DNA from: Pseudogemmobacter sp044142105
GTDB taxonomy: Bacteria > Pseudomonadota > Alphaproteobacteria > Rhodobacterales > Rhodobacteraceae
DNA: 64,000 bases
Direction of reading: 5' to 3'
Assembly (NCBI RefSeq): GCF_044142105.1
Contig: NZ_JBGTYM010000001.1
Coordinates: 744,001 to 808,000, forward strand
This document shows positions 33,810 to 42,168 of the stretch, piece after piece (the first letter of the stretch is position 1; every line of letters begins with the position of its first letter). The translations under genes were made by a program, and so were the position numbers. The notes under the pieces are model-generated. The model saw only the letters and a list, made by a program, of their open reading frames with translations, was not told the origin of the DNA and did not search any database.

Positions 33810-34241
33810 TTATGCCGGGGTCTTCTGCCATTCCGGCAAAGGAAAGAGCCGGTCATAGGCCCAGTTGAAGCCGAAGGCATAGAACAGGTAGAAGCCCGCC
33901 AGCCCGGCATCCAGCAGGAAGGCCGCGATGAGGCTGATCTGAAGATACCAGGCGATGAAGGGCATCAGCACCAGAAGAAGCCCGCCCTCGAACAGCATCG
34001 CATGAAGGATGCGGATGCGCGGGGTTTTCCGGGTGGTGCCGGTCAGGCGGCGCAGGGCATGGTCGAAGAGCCAGTTGTAGACCATGTTCCACAGCGTCGC
34101 GAGCGTGGCGCTGACCACGCCGACCACGCCCATGTCCTGCATCGGCAGGCCCATCAGCAGGGCAGCCAGCGGCACGACCAGAAGAAGGGCGATGATTTCA
34201 AAACTGAGCGCGTGGCGCAGACGGTCGAGGGGGGAACGCAT
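33810..34241 (-). CDS. PACE-family multidrug/biocide efflux transporter
   Basis: This 143-residue protein has four hydrophobic segments: SFEIIALLLVVPLAALLMG, VGVVSATLATLWNMVYNW, LHAMLFEGGLLLVLMPFIAWYL split around 75-97, and ISLIAAFLLDAGLAGFYLFYAF. The repeat of two bacterial transmembrane-pair domains matches the PACE family (AceI-type), which exports chlorhexidine or short diamines. The ATG at 34241 lies next to the first TM; the long upstream frame is antisense noise. It may be co-transcribed after murI and DUF1684. Confidence 0.83.
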   Translation of the reverse strand: MRSPLDRLRHALSFEIIALLLVVPLAALLMGLPMQDMGVVGVVSATLATLWNMVYNWLFDHALRRLTGTTRKTPRIRILHAMLFEGGLLLVLMPFIAWYLQISLIAAFLLDAGLAGFYLFYAFGFNWAYDRLFPLPEWQKTPA

Positions 34242-34338
34242 GGCGACCTGCCGGAAATGTGGCCGGGCCGTCCCGGCGTGATGTCCATTGGGGGAGGTCG
34301 TCCTCGCCGGGCCAGATATAGCAGCCCGGAGCCGGGGA

Positions 34339-35094
34339 TCAAGGTCCGCGCGGCGGAGCCTTCTCGCCCGCCTCGATGCGGAAGGGCAGGATGTTGCCGG
34401 GCGGCGGCAGCGGGCAGACGGCGAGGTCGGTGAAGGCGCAGGGCGGCGAGATGGCGCGGTTGAAATCGAGGGTGATGGCGGTGTCGGTGATGTCCTCGGC
34501 CACAAGGAAACGGCAGGCCGGATAGGTCTCGCCCGCCGTGGCATCGCGGAAGACGAACATCGGCTTGCCGGACTTCCAATGGGTCGGGGTCAGGGTGATC
34601 TCGCGTCCCGCATGGCTGAAGCGGGCGCGGTGGGTCAGGGTGACAGGGGCGAAGGAGCCATCGACCATCGGCACCTGTGCCGCTTGCGGCGCCAGGGTTT
34701 CCCAGGTGGCGCGGATCACCCAGTCGGGGCTGTCGGGGAAATGCGACAGGGTGATCTGGCGCGGCAGGCGCAGGTCGCGGACGCGCAGGGCGGGAATGCC
34801 GTCGACGGTGTGGAGATCCAGCAAGAAGGGATCGGCGCGCAGTTGCGGGAAGACGTCGGGGATGGGCGTGAAGGGCTGCGGTCTGCCATCCGGCAGGGTG
34901 AATGTGGCCGAAAGGTCGGGGGCGATGGTGAGCGTGCCCAGAAGATCGGGGCCGGAAGACAGCCGCACCTCCTGCGCCGCGCCGACCTGGTAGGTGCCGG
35001 GGGCAAGGTCGATGCGGTCGGTCAGGTTCAGCCAGCCATCTTCGGCGGTGAGGGCGGCAAGCCGGGCGGCGCGGAAGTCGGGGAGGGATTGCAT
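34339..35094 (-). CDS. DUF1684 domain protein
   Basis: The 251-residue beta-rich cytoplasmic protein ends with the DUF1684 signature LDFNRAISPPCAFTDLAVCPLPPPGNILP followed by RIEAGEK, read here in two parts. The family has a conserved TYPACRFL...DF core. Biochemical role is unknown. The ATG at 35094 is 16 bases after the murI stop, so co-transcription with murI is likely. No signal peptide is present. Confidence 0.8.
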   Translation of the reverse strand: MQSLPDFRAARLAALTAEDGWLNLTDRIDLAPGTYQVGAAQEVRLSSGPDLLGTLTIAPDLSATFTLPDGRPQPFTPIPDVFPQLRADPFLLDLHTVDGIPALRVRDLRLPRQITLSHFPDSPDWVIRATWETLAPQAAQVPMVDGSFAPVTLTHRARFSHAGREITLTPTHWKSGKPMFVFRDATAGETYPACRFLVAEDITDTAITLDFNRAISPPCAFTDLAVCPLPPPGNILPFRIEAGEKAPPRGP

Positions 35095-35110
35095 GATGTC
35101 CGTGCCTGCG

Positions 35111-35923
35111 TCACGCCTGCTCGAAGGCGATCCGGCGTCTGAGGAATTGCGTGGCATGGACCGAGACCGAGCCGGGATCGCCGGTGGTCAGGAACTTGGA
35201 CTGCGTGCCGCGGCCCAGCATCTCGGGACGGCGGATCAGGTAATCGGCCAGGCTTTCGGCCACCAGATTGGCCTGGGAATAGACCTTGACCCCCTGCCCC
35301 AGCGCGTCCTGGAAGGTCTTTTCCATCAGCGGGTAATGGGTACAGCCCAGGATCGCCGCCTCGGGCTTGGGCATGCGGCGCTTGAGCGCCTCGACATGGC
35401 TTTTGACCAGGGCTTCGGCCAGGATCTCGTCGCCCTGCTCGATCGCGTCGACCACGCCGCCGCAGGGCTGGGCCTCGACATCAACGCCGATGGCGCGGAA
35501 GGCAAGCTCGCGCTGGAAGGCGCGCGAGGCGACGGTGGCGGGGGTGGCGAAGAGCGCGACATGCTTGACCGCGACTTCGCGCGGGGGGGAATTGTCGCCC
35601 CAATGCCGTTCGGTCAGCGCCTCGATCAGCGGTACGAAGACACCGAGAACGCGCTTGTCGGTGGGCACCCAGGTTTCCTGCATCCGGCGCAGCGCGGCGG
35701 CAGAGGCGGTGTTGCAGGCGAGGATGACCAGATCGCAGCCTTCGGCCCAAAGCCGCTCGGTCGCCGCACAGGTCAGGCGGAAGATGTCATCGGCGTCGCG
35801 CACGCCATAGGGGGCATGGGCATTGTCGCCGAAATAGACGAAGGGAACTTCGGGCAGGCGGCGCGAGACCGCATCGAGCACCGTCAGGCCGCCAAGCCCC
35901 GAATCGAAGATTCCGACCGCCAT
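35111..35923 (-). CDS. murI: Glutamate racemase
   Basis: MurI (270 aa) makes D-glutamate for peptidoglycan. Asp7 in GIFDSGLGG and the two catalytic cysteines, Cys70 in ILACNTASA and Cys194 in LGCTHYP, are present. FGDNAHAPYG near residue 32 is also characteristic. It is the first gene of the minus-strand group murI-DUF1684-PACE and is divergent from the LysR gene, with 234 bases between them. Confidence 0.94.
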   Translation of the reverse strand: MAVGIFDSGLGGLTVLDAVSRRLPEVPFVYFGDNAHAPYGVRDADDIFRLTCAATERLWAEGCDLVILACNTASAAALRRMQETWVPTDKRVLGVFVPLIEALTERHWGDNSPPREVAVKHVALFATPATVASRAFQRELAFRAIGVDVEAQPCGGVVDAIEQGDEILAEALVKSHVEALKRRMPKPEAAILGCTHYPLMEKTFQDALGQGVKVYSQANLVAESLADYLIRRPEMLGRGTQSKFLTTGDPGSVSVHATQFLRRRIAFEQA

Positions 35924-36157
35924 GGCTGATCCTTTCCGGTGCTGCCCGATGCCGTGGGAGGGGTCTTTCGCCCGAGGCGGCCCCTTTCAGCCGCAATCAT
36001 AGGCAGAAAGCAGGCCCGGGCGGAAGGGGCAGGCCCCGCCCTGCCCCGCCTGCGGCAATTTTTCCGCGCATGACACGGCTTTTTTGCGGGGTCAGGTTTT
36101 CGTCGGCTGCATAGCGTGTGATAGGATGCGCCGGGTTTCGCGAAGGGTGAACAGATC

Positions 36158-37051
36158 ATGGATTGGGACAAGTTGCGCATCTTTCATGCGGTGGCCGAGC
36201 GCGGCTCGCTGACCCATGCGGGCGAAGTGTTGCATCTGTCGCAATCAGCGGTCAGCCGCCAGATCCGCGCGCTGGAGGAAAGCCTGAATGTCACACTGTT
36301 CCATCGCCATGCCCGCGGGCTGATCCTGACGGAACAGGGCGAACTGCTGTTCGACGCCACCCAGGCGATGGTGAAGCGGCTGGATGCCACCGCCGCCCGC
36401 ATCCGCGACAGCGAGGACGAGGTCTTCGGCGAATTGCGGGTGACGACGACGATGGGCTTCGGGACGCTGTGGCTCGCCCCCCGTCTGGCGCGGCTGTACG
36501 AGCGCTACCCGGCGCTGAAGATCGACCTGATGCTGGAAGAGCGCGTGCTGGATCTGCCGATGCGCGAGGCCGATGTGGCGATCCGCATGAAGGAACCCAG
36601 CCAAGCGGATCTGATCCGCAAGCGGCTGATGCAGATCAAGATGCGGCTCTATGCGACGCCGGAATATCTGGCCAAGGCCGGGACGCCCCAGACCATGGCG
36701 GATATGAGCCAGCACCGGCTGATCTGCCAGCATCCCGGCACGCCGCAAGTGGCGGCGGGCGCGCTGCTGGTGGCCGAGCTGATGAGCCATGACATCCCCT
36801 CGACCCTGCATGTGAACAATTATTTCGGCGTCTTGCAGGCGGTGTTGAACCATCTGGGGATCGGGGTCATGCCCGATTACATCACCGAGGAATTTCCGCA
36901 TCTTGTGCGCGTCCTGCCCGAAGTGGAATCGGGCGAGGTGCCGGTCTTCCTTGCCTATCCCGAGGAGCTGCGCCACTCGAAACGGGTGGCGGCCTTCCGC
37001 GATTTCGTCATGGAAGAGATCGCCAATTTCCGCCGCCGGCACGAGGGCTGA
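36158..37051 (+). CDS. LysR-family transcriptional regulator
   Basis: The 297-residue protein has a LysR winged helix in residues 1-64 (WDKLRIFHAVAERGSLTHAG and SQSAVSRQIRALEE), a linker helix, and a PBP2-like effector domain from about 92. GVMPDYITEEFPHLVRVLPE lies near the C-terminus. The regulon is not evident; no co-oriented target follows. The next unit downstream on the same strand is the sRNA candidate at 37142. Confidence 0.9.
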   Translation: MDWDKLRIFHAVAERGSLTHAGEVLHLSQSAVSRQIRALEESLNVTLFHRHARGLILTEQGELLFDATQAMVKRLDATAARIRDSEDEVFGELRVTTTMGFGTLWLAPRLARLYERYPALKIDLMLEERVLDLPMREADVAIRMKEPSQADLIRKRLMQIKMRLYATPEYLAKAGTPQTMADMSQHRLICQHPGTPQVAAGALLVAELMSHDIPSTLHVNNYFGVLQAVLNHLGIGVMPDYITEEFPHLVRVLPEVESGEVPVFLAYPEELRHSKRVAAFRDFVMEEIANFRRRHEG

Positions 37052-37106
37052 TACAGCCATGCAGAAATCGCATGGCGGACATGCTGCACCTGCGGCAATT
37101 GATCCC

Positions 37107-37135
37107 TTGATCGATTCATCTTTGGCTCATAAATC
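37107..37135 (+). promoter_or_regulatory. Sigma70-like promoter for sRNA candidate
   Basis: TTGATC at 37107-37112, a 17-base spacer and TAAATC at 37130-37135 form a good housekeeping promoter, set in an AT-richer patch. Start of transcription is expected near 37142. Confidence 0.55.
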
Positions 37136-37141
37136 AGGCGA

Positions 37142-37222
37142 CGAGGCGCTGAACGAGGCAACTCTTCGCGCTTCATACCTCCCTGTTGGACTTGGGCCGA
37201 GCTTCTGCTCGGCCTTCTTTTT
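37142..37222 (+). ncRNA. Candidate small regulatory RNA with CCUCCC anti-SD segment
   Basis: The predicted 80-base RNA has three parts. The 5' hairpin at 37146-37171 pairs GCGC, GAA and GAG with CTC, TTC and GCGC, separated by single-base bulges and closed by a GCAA tetraloop. An unpaired stretch contains CCTCCC (37178-37183), complementary to Shine-Dalgarno sequences. A strong terminator hairpin ends it. No start codon or coding bias is seen. The layout is that of a base-pairing riboregulator acting on ribosome-binding sites. I do not recognise it as a named family, though Rhodobacter sRNAs with CU-rich motifs are known. Confidence 0.6.
37195..37222 (+). terminator. Rho-independent terminator
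   Basis: The stem GGCCGAGC / GCTCGGCC with TTCT loop is followed by TTCTTTTTTTT. It is the 3' end of the sRNA candidate and also blocks read-through from the LysR gene. Confidence 0.9.
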
Positions 37223-37239
37223 TTCCGACCCCTGATCGG

Positions 37240-38442
37240 CTAGGGCGGCGATTCGCCCGCCAGTGCCGCGCGACGGGCGGCAAGAAAAGCGCGGTCGGCG
37301 GGGTTTTCCGACAGATGGATCGCCTGATCATAGGCGGCGCGGGCCGCCTCCGCCGCCCCTGCGCGCGACAGGAATTCGGCCATCGCGGCGTGCCAGGGTT
37401 GAAACTCGGCAAGGGCGGGGGCGAGCGGCAGCAGGGCCGACAGGGCAGCAGCGGGACCTTCGGCCTCGCCCAGAGCGACGGCATGGTTCAGGCGGGTGAC
37501 GGCCGTGTCCTCGAACGCCAGAAGCCGTGCATAGAGCGCGGCAGTTGCGGGCCAGTCGGGCGGAGCGGTCATGGAAGCGCGGGCGATCAGGGCCTTGAGG
37601 CGGAAGCGCGCGTCAGGATGATGCCCGGCGAGCAGCGCCCCCGCCTCGGCGATGGCGGCCGCATCCCAGAGCGCGCGATCCTGTTTCGCGGGTGGAACGG
37701 TGGCGCCATCGGGGCCGGTACGGGCCTTGCGGCGGGCATGGGTCAGGAGGAGAAGCGCGAGGCAGGCTTCGGCCTCGGCTTCGCCTGGGCGCAGGGCAAG
37801 CACCATGCGGGCGAGGAAGATCGCCTCTTCGCAAAGATCGCGCCCGGCGGCGGGACCGGCGGCATAGCCTGAGGTGAAGACAAGATAGATGACGGTCAGG
37901 ACCGAGTTGAGCCTCTCGGCCCAGGCCTCGGGGCCCGGCACGGCAAAGGGAATGCCGGCGGCGGCGATCTTGGCCTTGGCGCGCGACAGGCGCTGGCCCA
38001 TGGTCGGCTCGGCATCAAGATAGACGGCGGCGATCTGGGCGGTGGTGAGACCGCAAAGCGTGCGCAGCGTCAGGGCGACGCGGGTCTTCTGCTCCAGCGC
38101 CGGATGGCAGCAGGTGAAGATCAGGCGCAGGCGTTCGTCGGGGATCTGGTCGGGATCGGGGGCGATGGCCTCTTCCTCGGCCAGATGGAGGAGATCGGCG
38201 CTGTTCCGGGCGGCGCGGTCGTCGCGGCGCCAGGCGTCGATGGCCTTGCGCAGCGCGGCGCGTAGAAGCCAGGCCTCGGGCCGGTCGGGCAGGCCCGTGC
38301 GCGACCAATGGACCAGGGCCGAAGCCGCGGCCTCGTGCAGCGCATCTTCGGCGCGCTGGAAATCTCCGGTGCGGGCGATGAGGGCGGCCAGAAGCCGCCC
38401 CCTGTCCTGCCGCATCACGCGCTCCAGCGCGGTGGCGATCAT
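37240..38442 (-). CDS. ECF sigma factor, ECF42 type with C-terminal TPR-like extension
   Basis: The 400-residue sigma factor is more than twice the usual ECF length. Sigma2 covers about residues 1-75 (LIARTGDFQRAEDALHEAA, EAWLLRAALRKAIDAWRRD), and sigma4 about 105-165 (RVALTLRTLCGLTTAQIAAV). A long helical C-terminal domain (SnoaL-independent, DUF6596/TPR-like) contains LNSVLTVIYLVFTSGY and AVTRLNHAVALGEAEGP. There is no anti-sigma gene; instead a DGPF protein precedes it with a 4-base overlap, the known ECF42 arrangement. The inducing signal is unknown. Confidence 0.88.
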   Translation of the reverse strand: MIATALERVMRQDRGRLLAALIARTGDFQRAEDALHEAAASALVHWSRTGLPDRPEAWLLRAALRKAIDAWRRDDRAARNSADLLHLAEEEAIAPDPDQIPDERLRLIFTCCHPALEQKTRVALTLRTLCGLTTAQIAAVYLDAEPTMGQRLSRAKAKIAAAGIPFAVPGPEAWAERLNSVLTVIYLVFTSGYAAGPAAGRDLCEEAIFLARMVLALRPGEAEAEACLALLLLTHARRKARTGPDGATVPPAKQDRALWDAAAIAEAGALLAGHHPDARFRLKALIARASMTAPPDWPATAALYARLLAFEDTAVTRLNHAVALGEAEGPAAALSALLPLAPALAEFQPWHAAMAEFLSRAGAAEAARAAYDQAIHLSENPADRAFLAARRAALAGESPP

Positions 38443-38777
38443 TCGAAGACCACGACCGGACGAAGCTCGACCGTGCCATGGCGCGCGCCGGGAATCTGCG
38501 CGGCCCAGGCGATGGCGGCGTCGAGATCAGGGCAGTCCATCATGTAGAAGCCCGCCAGATGTTCGCGGGTTTCGGCGAAGGGGCCGTCCATGGTTTCGGT
38601 CTTGCCCGCCCGCACGCGGACGGAAGTGGCCGTCGAAACGGGATGCAGCGCGTCGCCCGCCAGCATTGCCCCGGCGTCGCGCAGACGGCGGGTGAAGTCG
38701 AGATATTCGCTGTTCATCTTGGCGCCCATTTCCGGGGTCAGGGCGGGATCGGTGTAGATCAGGGCCATGTATTTCAT
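38439..38777 (-). CDS. YCII-related DGPF-domain protein
   Basis: The 112-residue alpha/beta ferredoxin-like protein starts KYMALIYTDPAL and carries the name-giving motif MDGPFAETREHLAGFYM, with DAAIAWAAQIPGA after it. The ATG at 38777 has AAGGAGAG upstream. It overlaps the ECF42 gene by 4 bases, so both are translated from one message. DGPF proteins are the usual partners and targets of ECF42 sigma factors, with no settled biochemical function. Confidence 0.88.
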   Translation of the reverse strand: MKYMALIYTDPALTPEMGAKMNSEYLDFTRRLRDAGAMLAGDALHPVSTATSVRVRAGKTETMDGPFAETREHLAGFYMMDCPDLDAAIAWAAQIPGARHGTVELRPVVVFE

Positions 38778-38885
38778 CTGTCTCTCTCCTTGTGGCGGGT
38801 CGCCCCGGCACGCGCTTGCGCAGGGGTCTGACCCAAGGACGAACGGGCGCGCCGGATTTCGACAGGCTAGCGGCAAGGCGCGAAG

Positions 38886-38941
38886 ATTTTCGGCGAAAAT
38901 ATTGTCGCCTTGCGAGCCGAGGCGAATTTTCTGCGAAAATT
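38886..38941. promoter_or_regulatory. Two palindromes in the purL/ECF42 divergent region
   Basis: ATTTTCGGCGAAAAT at 38886-38900 and AATTTTCTGCGAAAATT at 38925-38941 are each perfect inverted repeats with a 1- or 3-base centre. They share TTTTC/GAAAA half-sites, and their centres are 40 bases apart. They lie 105-160 bases upstream of purL and 109-165 upstream of the DGPF gene. They look like operators for a dimeric repressor, identity unknown. Confidence 0.55.
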
Positions 38942-39045
38942 CGGCAGGGCGCCGCACGGGCGGGGCTGCCGCCGCTTCGCCCTTCCCCTTTCCCGGCCTT
39001 TCGGCTAGGAGGCGGCGCAAGATCACGCGCGCGGAGAGCCTGCTT

Positions 39046-41208
39046 ATGAGCGAACCCCAGATCACCCCCGAGCTTGTGGCCGCACACGGGATCAAGCCGG
39101 ACGAATGGGAGCGCCTGCTGGGCATCCTGGGCCGACAGCCGACCTTCACCGAGCTGGGCATCTTCAGCGCGATGTGGAACGAGCATTGTTCCTACAAATC
39201 TTCGAAGATCCATCTGCGCAAGCTGCCGACCACGGGGCCGCAGGTGATCTGCGGACCCGGCGAGAATGCGGGCGTGGTCGATATCGGCGATGGCGATGCC
39301 GTCATCTTCAAGATGGAAAGCCACAACCATCCCTCTTACATCGAGCCGCATCAGGGCGCCGCGACCGGCGTGGGCGGCATCCTGCGCGATGTCTTCACCA
39401 TGGGTGCCCGCCCCATCGCGGCGATGAACAGTCTGTCCTTCGGCCTGCCCTCGCATCCGAAAACCGCGCATCTGGTGAAAGGCGTGGTCGAGGGCGTCGG
39501 CAGCTATGGCAATGCCTTTGGCGTGCCCACCGTGGGCGGCGAAGTGCGGTTCCACCGCAGCTATAACGGCAATTGCCTGGTCAATGCCTTTGCCGCGGGC
39601 CTGGCGCGGACCGATGCGATCTTCTATTCCGCCGCCTCGGGCGTGGGCATGCCCGTCGTCTATCTGGGCGCCAAGACCGGGCGCGACGGCGTCGGCGGGG
39701 CGACCATGGCCAGCGCCGAGTTCGACGACACGATCGAGGAGAAGCGCCCGACCGTGCAGGTCGGCGACCCCTTCACCGAGAAGCGGCTGCTCGAGGCCTG
39801 CCTGGAGCTGATGCAGACCGGCGCCGTCATCTCCATCCAGGACATGGGCGCGGCGGGGCTTACCTGTTCGGCGGTCGAGATGGGCGACAAGGGTGGGCTT
39901 GGCATCAAGCTTCAACTTGATGACGTGCCGCAGCGCGAAACCAATATGACCGCCTATGAGATGATGCTGAGCGAATCTCAGGAACGGATGCTCATGGTGC
40001 TGAAGCCCGAGAAAGAGGCCGAGGCGCGGGCGATCTTTGTCAAATGGGATCTGGATTTCGCCATCGTCGGAGAGACCATTGCCGAGGACCGTTTCCTGAT
40101 CCTGCATGGCAATGAGGTGAAGGCCGATCTGCCCCTGTCCAAGCTGTCCTCGTCGGCGCCGGAATATGACCGGCCGCATGTCGAGACGCCCGCCGCCAAG
40201 CCCCTGGGCGATCTGCCCGAGATTGGTGCGATGGCGGGGCTGAAGGCCCTGATCGCCAGTCCCTCCTATGCCGCGAAGACCTGGGTCTACGAGCAATATG
40301 ACAGCCAGGTCGGCGCCGATACGATGGTGACGCCGGGCCTTCCTGCGGGCGTGGTACGGGTGCATGGCACGGGCAAGGCGCTGGCCTTCACCTCTGACGT
40401 CACGCCGCGCTATGTCAAGGCGAACCCGGTGCAGGGCGGGCGACAGGCGGTGGCGGAGGCCTATCGCAATCTGACCGCCATGGGCGCGCTGCCCCTGGCC
40501 ACGACCGACAACCTGAATTTCGGCAACCCGGAAAAGCCCGAGATCATGGGCCAATTCGTCGGCGCGCTGAAGGGAATCGGCGAAGCCTGCACGGCTCTGG
40601 ACATGCCGATCGTCTCGGGCAATGTCTCGCTTTACAATGAAACCGACGGCCAGCCGATCCTGCCGACGCCGACCATCGGCGCGGTGGGCCTGCTGAAATC
40701 GCTGGACGAATTGATCGCGGGCAAGCCCTCCGCCGGGGATCTGGCGGTGCTGGTGGGCACGACCAAGGGCCATCTGGGGCAATCGGCGCTGCTGGCCGAG
40801 GCCTTCGGGATGGAGGCGGGCGATGCGCCTGCCGTCGATCTGAAGGCCGAGCGCCGCAATGGCGACTTCATCCGTGCCAATCGCAAGGCGATCCGGGCCT
40901 GCAGCGACCTGAGCGATGGCGGGCTGGCGCTGGCGGCCTTCGAGATGGCGGAACGTGCGGGCGAAGGCCTGTGGATCGAGCGCGGAGACATCCCCTTCCT
41001 GTTTGGCGAGGATCAGGCGCGCTATCTGCTGGCCGTGTCGCAAGAGGCGCTGGCCGGGCTTGAGGAAGCGGCCGAGGCGGCGGGGGTGCCTTTGGCGCTG
41101 GTCGGCCAGTTCGGCGGCGATACGGTCTGCCTGGGCGCCGATGCCGCGCCGCTGGAGGCCTTGTCCAAGACCTATCGCAGCGCCTTCGCCACTGCCGTGG
41201 GCGTGTGA
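39046..41208 (+). CDS. purL: Phosphoribosylformylglycinamidine synthase subunit PurL (small type)
   Basis: PurL (720 aa) is the synthetase subunit of the PurLQS complex in purine synthesis. Features include FTELGIFSAMWNEHCSYKSSK split near residue 40, MESHNHPSYIEPHQGAATG and GVGGILRD for ATP binding, DMGAAGLTCSAVEM and the second half FGNPEKPEIMGQF. The ATG at 39046 begins the conserved N-terminus; the frame is open upstream, but through the palindrome region. purQ and purS are not adjacent. Confidence 0.95.
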   Translation: MSEPQITPELVAAHGIKPDEWERLLGILGRQPTFTELGIFSAMWNEHCSYKSSKIHLRKLPTTGPQVICGPGENAGVVDIGDGDAVIFKMESHNHPSYIEPHQGAATGVGGILRDVFTMGARPIAAMNSLSFGLPSHPKTAHLVKGVVEGVGSYGNAFGVPTVGGEVRFHRSYNGNCLVNAFAAGLARTDAIFYSAASGVGMPVVYLGAKTGRDGVGGATMASAEFDDTIEEKRPTVQVGDPFTEKRLLEACLELMQTGAVISIQDMGAAGLTCSAVEMGDKGGLGIKLQLDDVPQRETNMTAYEMMLSESQERMLMVLKPEKEAEARAIFVKWDLDFAIVGETIAEDRFLILHGNEVKADLPLSKLSSSAPEYDRPHVETPAAKPLGDLPEIGAMAGLKALIASPSYAAKTWVYEQYDSQVGADTMVTPGLPAGVVRVHGTGKALAFTSDVTPRYVKANPVQGGRQAVAEAYRNLTAMGALPLATTDNLNFGNPEKPEIMGQFVGALKGIGEACTALDMPIVSGNVSLYNETDGQPILPTPTIGAVGLLKSLDELIAGKPSAGDLAVLVGTTKGHLGQSALLAEAFGMEAGDAPAVDLKAERRNGDFIRANRKAIRACSDLSDGGLALAAFEMAERAGEGLWIERGDIPFLFGEDQARYLLAVSQEALAGLEEAAEAAGVPLALVGQFGGDTVCLGADAAPLEALSKTYRSAFATAVGV

Positions 41209-41396
41209 GGCCGAAATCCGGGACCGAGCCACAAGGACCGACCCGGCCAAAGGGTCGGCGACGAAACAGGGCGGCGCGCCCGGATCGGTCGGCGCACCGG
41301 GTTCGAGACCCGAACCGCCCGCGTGCGACGCCATCCCATCTTGCAGCCCCCTGCCCTGCGGCTTACATCTGCTAGGGAAGACCAAGGAGGCTGCCC

Positions 41397-41639
41397 ATGC
41401 CGATGGAAGGCAAGGATATCGAGGCGCTGATCCGCGCCGCGTTCCCGCAAGCGAAGATCACCGTGACCGACACGGTGGGAGACGGCAATCACTGGGCGGC
41501 GGAAGTGGTGGACGAAGCCTTTCGCGGCCTGAACCGGGTGCAGCAGCAGCGCGCGGTCTATGCCAGCCTGAAAGGCAAGATGGACGGGGCGCATGGCGAA
41601 TTACACGCGCTGGCGCTGACGACCAAGGCGCCAGAGTAA
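41397..41639 (+). CDS. BolA family protein
   Basis: This 80-residue BolA/IbaG-type protein has class II KH-like fold features: IEALIRAAFPQAKITVTD, GNHWAAEVV and FRGLNRVQQQRAVYASLKGKM. AAGGAGG precedes the ATG. The monothiol glutaredoxin GrxD is encoded 98 bases downstream; BolA and GrxD proteins form [2Fe-2S]-bridged complexes in iron-sulfur trafficking, so the neighbour supports the call. Confidence 0.92.
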   Translation: MPMEGKDIEALIRAAFPQAKITVTDTVGDGNHWAAEVVDEAFRGLNRVQQQRAVYASLKGKMDGAHGELHALALTTKAPE

Positions 41640-41737
41640 GGCGGCCCCATCAGAGCCGCAAGGCGACGGGGCGCGCCCTGAAAAAAGGAACATCGCCGTG
41701 GCCGGTTGGGGCTTTACGGCAAGACGGAGTGAAGACC

Positions 41738-42097
41738 ATGAGCGCGCTGGATGATATCCGCGAGACGATCAACAAGAACGACGTTGTCCTTTTCATGAAG
41801 GGCACAAAGATGATGCCGCAATGCGGGTTCTCGTCCCGCGTGGCGGGCGTGCTGAATTACATGGGCGTCGAGTTTGCCGATGTGAACGTGCTGGCCGATG
41901 CGGAAATCCGTCAGGGCATCAAGGAATTTTCCGATTGGCCGACCATCCCGCAGCTTTACGTCAAGGGCGAATTCGTGGGCGGCTGCGACATCGTCACCGA
42001 GATGACGCTGTCGGGCGAGCTGGACACGCTGTTCGAGACCAAGGGCGTGGCCTTCGACAAGGCGGCGGCGGACAAGATCCGCGAAGCCAACGCCTGA
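41738..42097 (+). CDS. grxD: Monothiol glutaredoxin GrxD (Grx4)
   Basis: The 119-residue protein has the CGFS active site (Cys29 in MPQCGFSSR), the WPTIPQLYVKGEFVGGCDI motif for glutathione binding and a KAAADKIREANA C-terminus. It carries or delivers [2Fe-2S] clusters with BolA rather than acting as a dithiol reductase. GGAGTG lies 8 bases before the ATG, and a two-way terminator follows. Confidence 0.95.
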   Translation: MSALDDIRETINKNDVVLFMKGTKMMPQCGFSSRVAGVLNYMGVEFADVNVLADAEIRQGIKEFSDWPTIPQLYVKGEFVGGCDIVTEMTLSGELDTLFETKGVAFDKAAADKIREANA

Positions 42098-42128
42098 ACG
42101 GCGCGGGTTCCTGTGAAGAGGCTTGAGG

Positions 42129-42150
42129 AAAGGCGGCCCTGGCCGCCTTT
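42129..42150. terminator. Bidirectional Rho-independent terminator
   Basis: AAAGGCGGCC-CT-GGCCGCCTTT is a perfect 10-bp inverted repeat with A and T tails on both sides. It ends grxD (plus) and the MliC-like gene (minus). Confidence 0.85.
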
Positions 42151-42168
42151 CTGCTTTTCCGGGCGGCG

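Noticed and set aside
41238..41258. CCGACCC/GGGTCGG hairpin after purL as terminator
   Set aside because: The stem is perfect but there is no T-tract on either strand, so it is not listed as a feature.
38527..41385. A 952-codon open frame opposite purL
   Set aside because: It is antisense to a clear PurL with full motifs and has the composition of a GC-rich shadow frame.
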